Shown: piece by piece, positions 5,414 to 5,538 of the stretch
How positions within the stretch are numbered: position 1 is the stretch's first letter
Layout: every line of letters begins with the position of its first letter
Source of the DNA: Muribaculaceae bacterium
GTDB taxonomy: Bacteria; Bacteroidota; Bacteroidia; Bacteroidales; Muribaculaceae
Direction: 5' to 3'
Length of the DNA stretch: 5,538 nt
NCBI GenBank assembly: GCA_021443235.1
Contig: JABUUJ010000025.1
Coordinates: 14,901-20,438, forward strand
Translations under genes and position numbers: made by a program
Notes under the pieces: generated by a model
Told to the model about the DNA's origin: nothing
Databases searched by the model: none
What the model saw: the letters and a program-made list of their open reading frames with translations, nothing else

Positions 5414-5444
5414 CAAAAATACACATTTTTTTTGTGTATTCAAA
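5414..5444 (-). promoter_or_regulatory. Bacteroidetes-type promoter for recF
   Basis: Minus-strand TTTG at 5444-5441, a 19-base spacer and TATTTTTG at 5421-5414 match the -33/-7 consensus. Initiation would fall near 5407 and give a leader of about 24 bases before the recF ATG. The -33 region overlaps that of the opposing tRNA promoter. Confidence 0.7.
5418..5440. repeat. 8-bp inverted repeat across the divergent promoters
   Basis: AATACACA at 5418-5425 and TGTGTATT at 5433-5440 are perfect inverted arms separated by seven T. The arms cover the upstream edge of the recF -7 box and the -33 box of the tRNA promoter, and lie inside the spacers. This is where an operator for a dimeric regulator could sit, or it may reflect AT-rich promoter composition. 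Confidence 0.55.
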
Positions 5445-5461
5445 AAAATGCACTACCTTTG
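5431..5461 (+). promoter_or_regulatory. Bacteroidetes-type promoter for tRNA-Tyr
   Basis: TTTG at 5431-5434, a 19-base spacer and TACCTTTG at 5454-5461 match the -33/-7 consensus. Initiation would fall near 5468, about 12 bases before the tRNA 5' end. Confidence 0.75.
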
Positions 5462-5479
5462 CAACGCTTTTCACTAAGC

Positions 5480-5538
5480 GGGTAGATTCCAGAGTGGCCA
5501 AATGGGGCAGACTGTAAATCTGCTGTCTTATGACTTCG
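5480..5538 (+). tRNA. tRNA-Tyr (GUA anticodon), 3' part beyond the window
   Basis: The 5' acceptor strand is GGGTAGA (5480-5486), followed by T8 and T9. The D-stem is CCA (5489-5491) pairing with TGG (5503-5505). The anticodon stem GCAGA (5507-5511) pairs with TCTGC (5519-5523) around loop CTGTAAA, with anticodon GTA at 5514-5516. A long variable arm begins with GTC (5525-5527) pairing with GAC (5532-5534), as expected for the bacterial class II tRNA-Tyr. The sequence from the D-loop to the anticodon stem closely follows E. coli tRNA-Tyr. The T arm and the 3' acceptor strand are cut off by the window end. Downstream tRNAs in a cluster cannot be excluded. Confidence 0.95.

Noticed and set aside
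5384..5443. Upstream extension of recF to an ATG at 5443
   Set aside because: The added 20 residues are not part of the RecF family, and this stretch contains the recF promoter, so it would lie upstream of the transcript start.
1..5538. CRISPR array, insertion sequence, integrase or toxin-antitoxin pair
   Set aside because: No regularly spaced long repeats, no transposase or recombinase motifs, and no terminal inverted repeats around the AT-rich ATPase gene. The short repeats found are too small and too few.

Overview
The window looks like chromosomal DNA from a member of the Bacteroidales, possibly a Muribaculaceae-like gut species. Four things support this. Three promoters fit the Bacteroidetes pattern (TTTG, 19-20 bases, TAnnTTTG). 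Start codons follow A-rich stretches rather than clear Shine-Dalgarno sites. The arabinose-5-phosphate isomerase has only the SIS domain, as in Bacteroides. RecF and DUF721 proteins are adjacent and overlapping. The order is confident; the family is a guess from the fairly GC-rich coding sequence.

All protein genes lie on the minus strand, so transcription reads from high to low coordinates. At the right edge a plus-strand tRNA-Tyr (GUA) is cut by the window end. It shares a 97-base intergenic region with recF, which is transcribed the other way. Both genes have a consensus promoter there, and the two promoters overlap around an 8-bp inverted repeat. recF overlaps a DUF721 (DciA-like) gene by 14 bases, giving a small replication/repair operon (5383 to 3994).

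Below it lies a 266-base intergenic region with a hairpin, decamer repeats, a consensus promoter and three evenly spaced copies of an 11-base motif. This region leads into a COG1373-type AAA ATPase with a C-terminal DUF4143/nuclease-like part (3727-2390). That gene is clearly more AT-rich than its neighbours and looks like an accessory gene set into a housekeeping region.

Next come a hotdog-fold acyl-CoA thioesterase (2354-1893), a G/C-tract hairpin, and a probable operon: a KdsD-type isomerase (1802-1197, Kdo/lipopolysaccharide precursor synthesis), a candidate 36-residue small ORF (1184-1074) and a helical-repeat (TPR-like) protein (1052-54). The left edge is AT-rich and holds an octamer tandem repeat.

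Most of the window is ordinary housekeeping sequence. I see no convincing new multi-gene system. The points worth a second look are the recF/tRNA divergent promoter, the repeats in the ATPase leader, and the small ORF in frame with the TPR gene.
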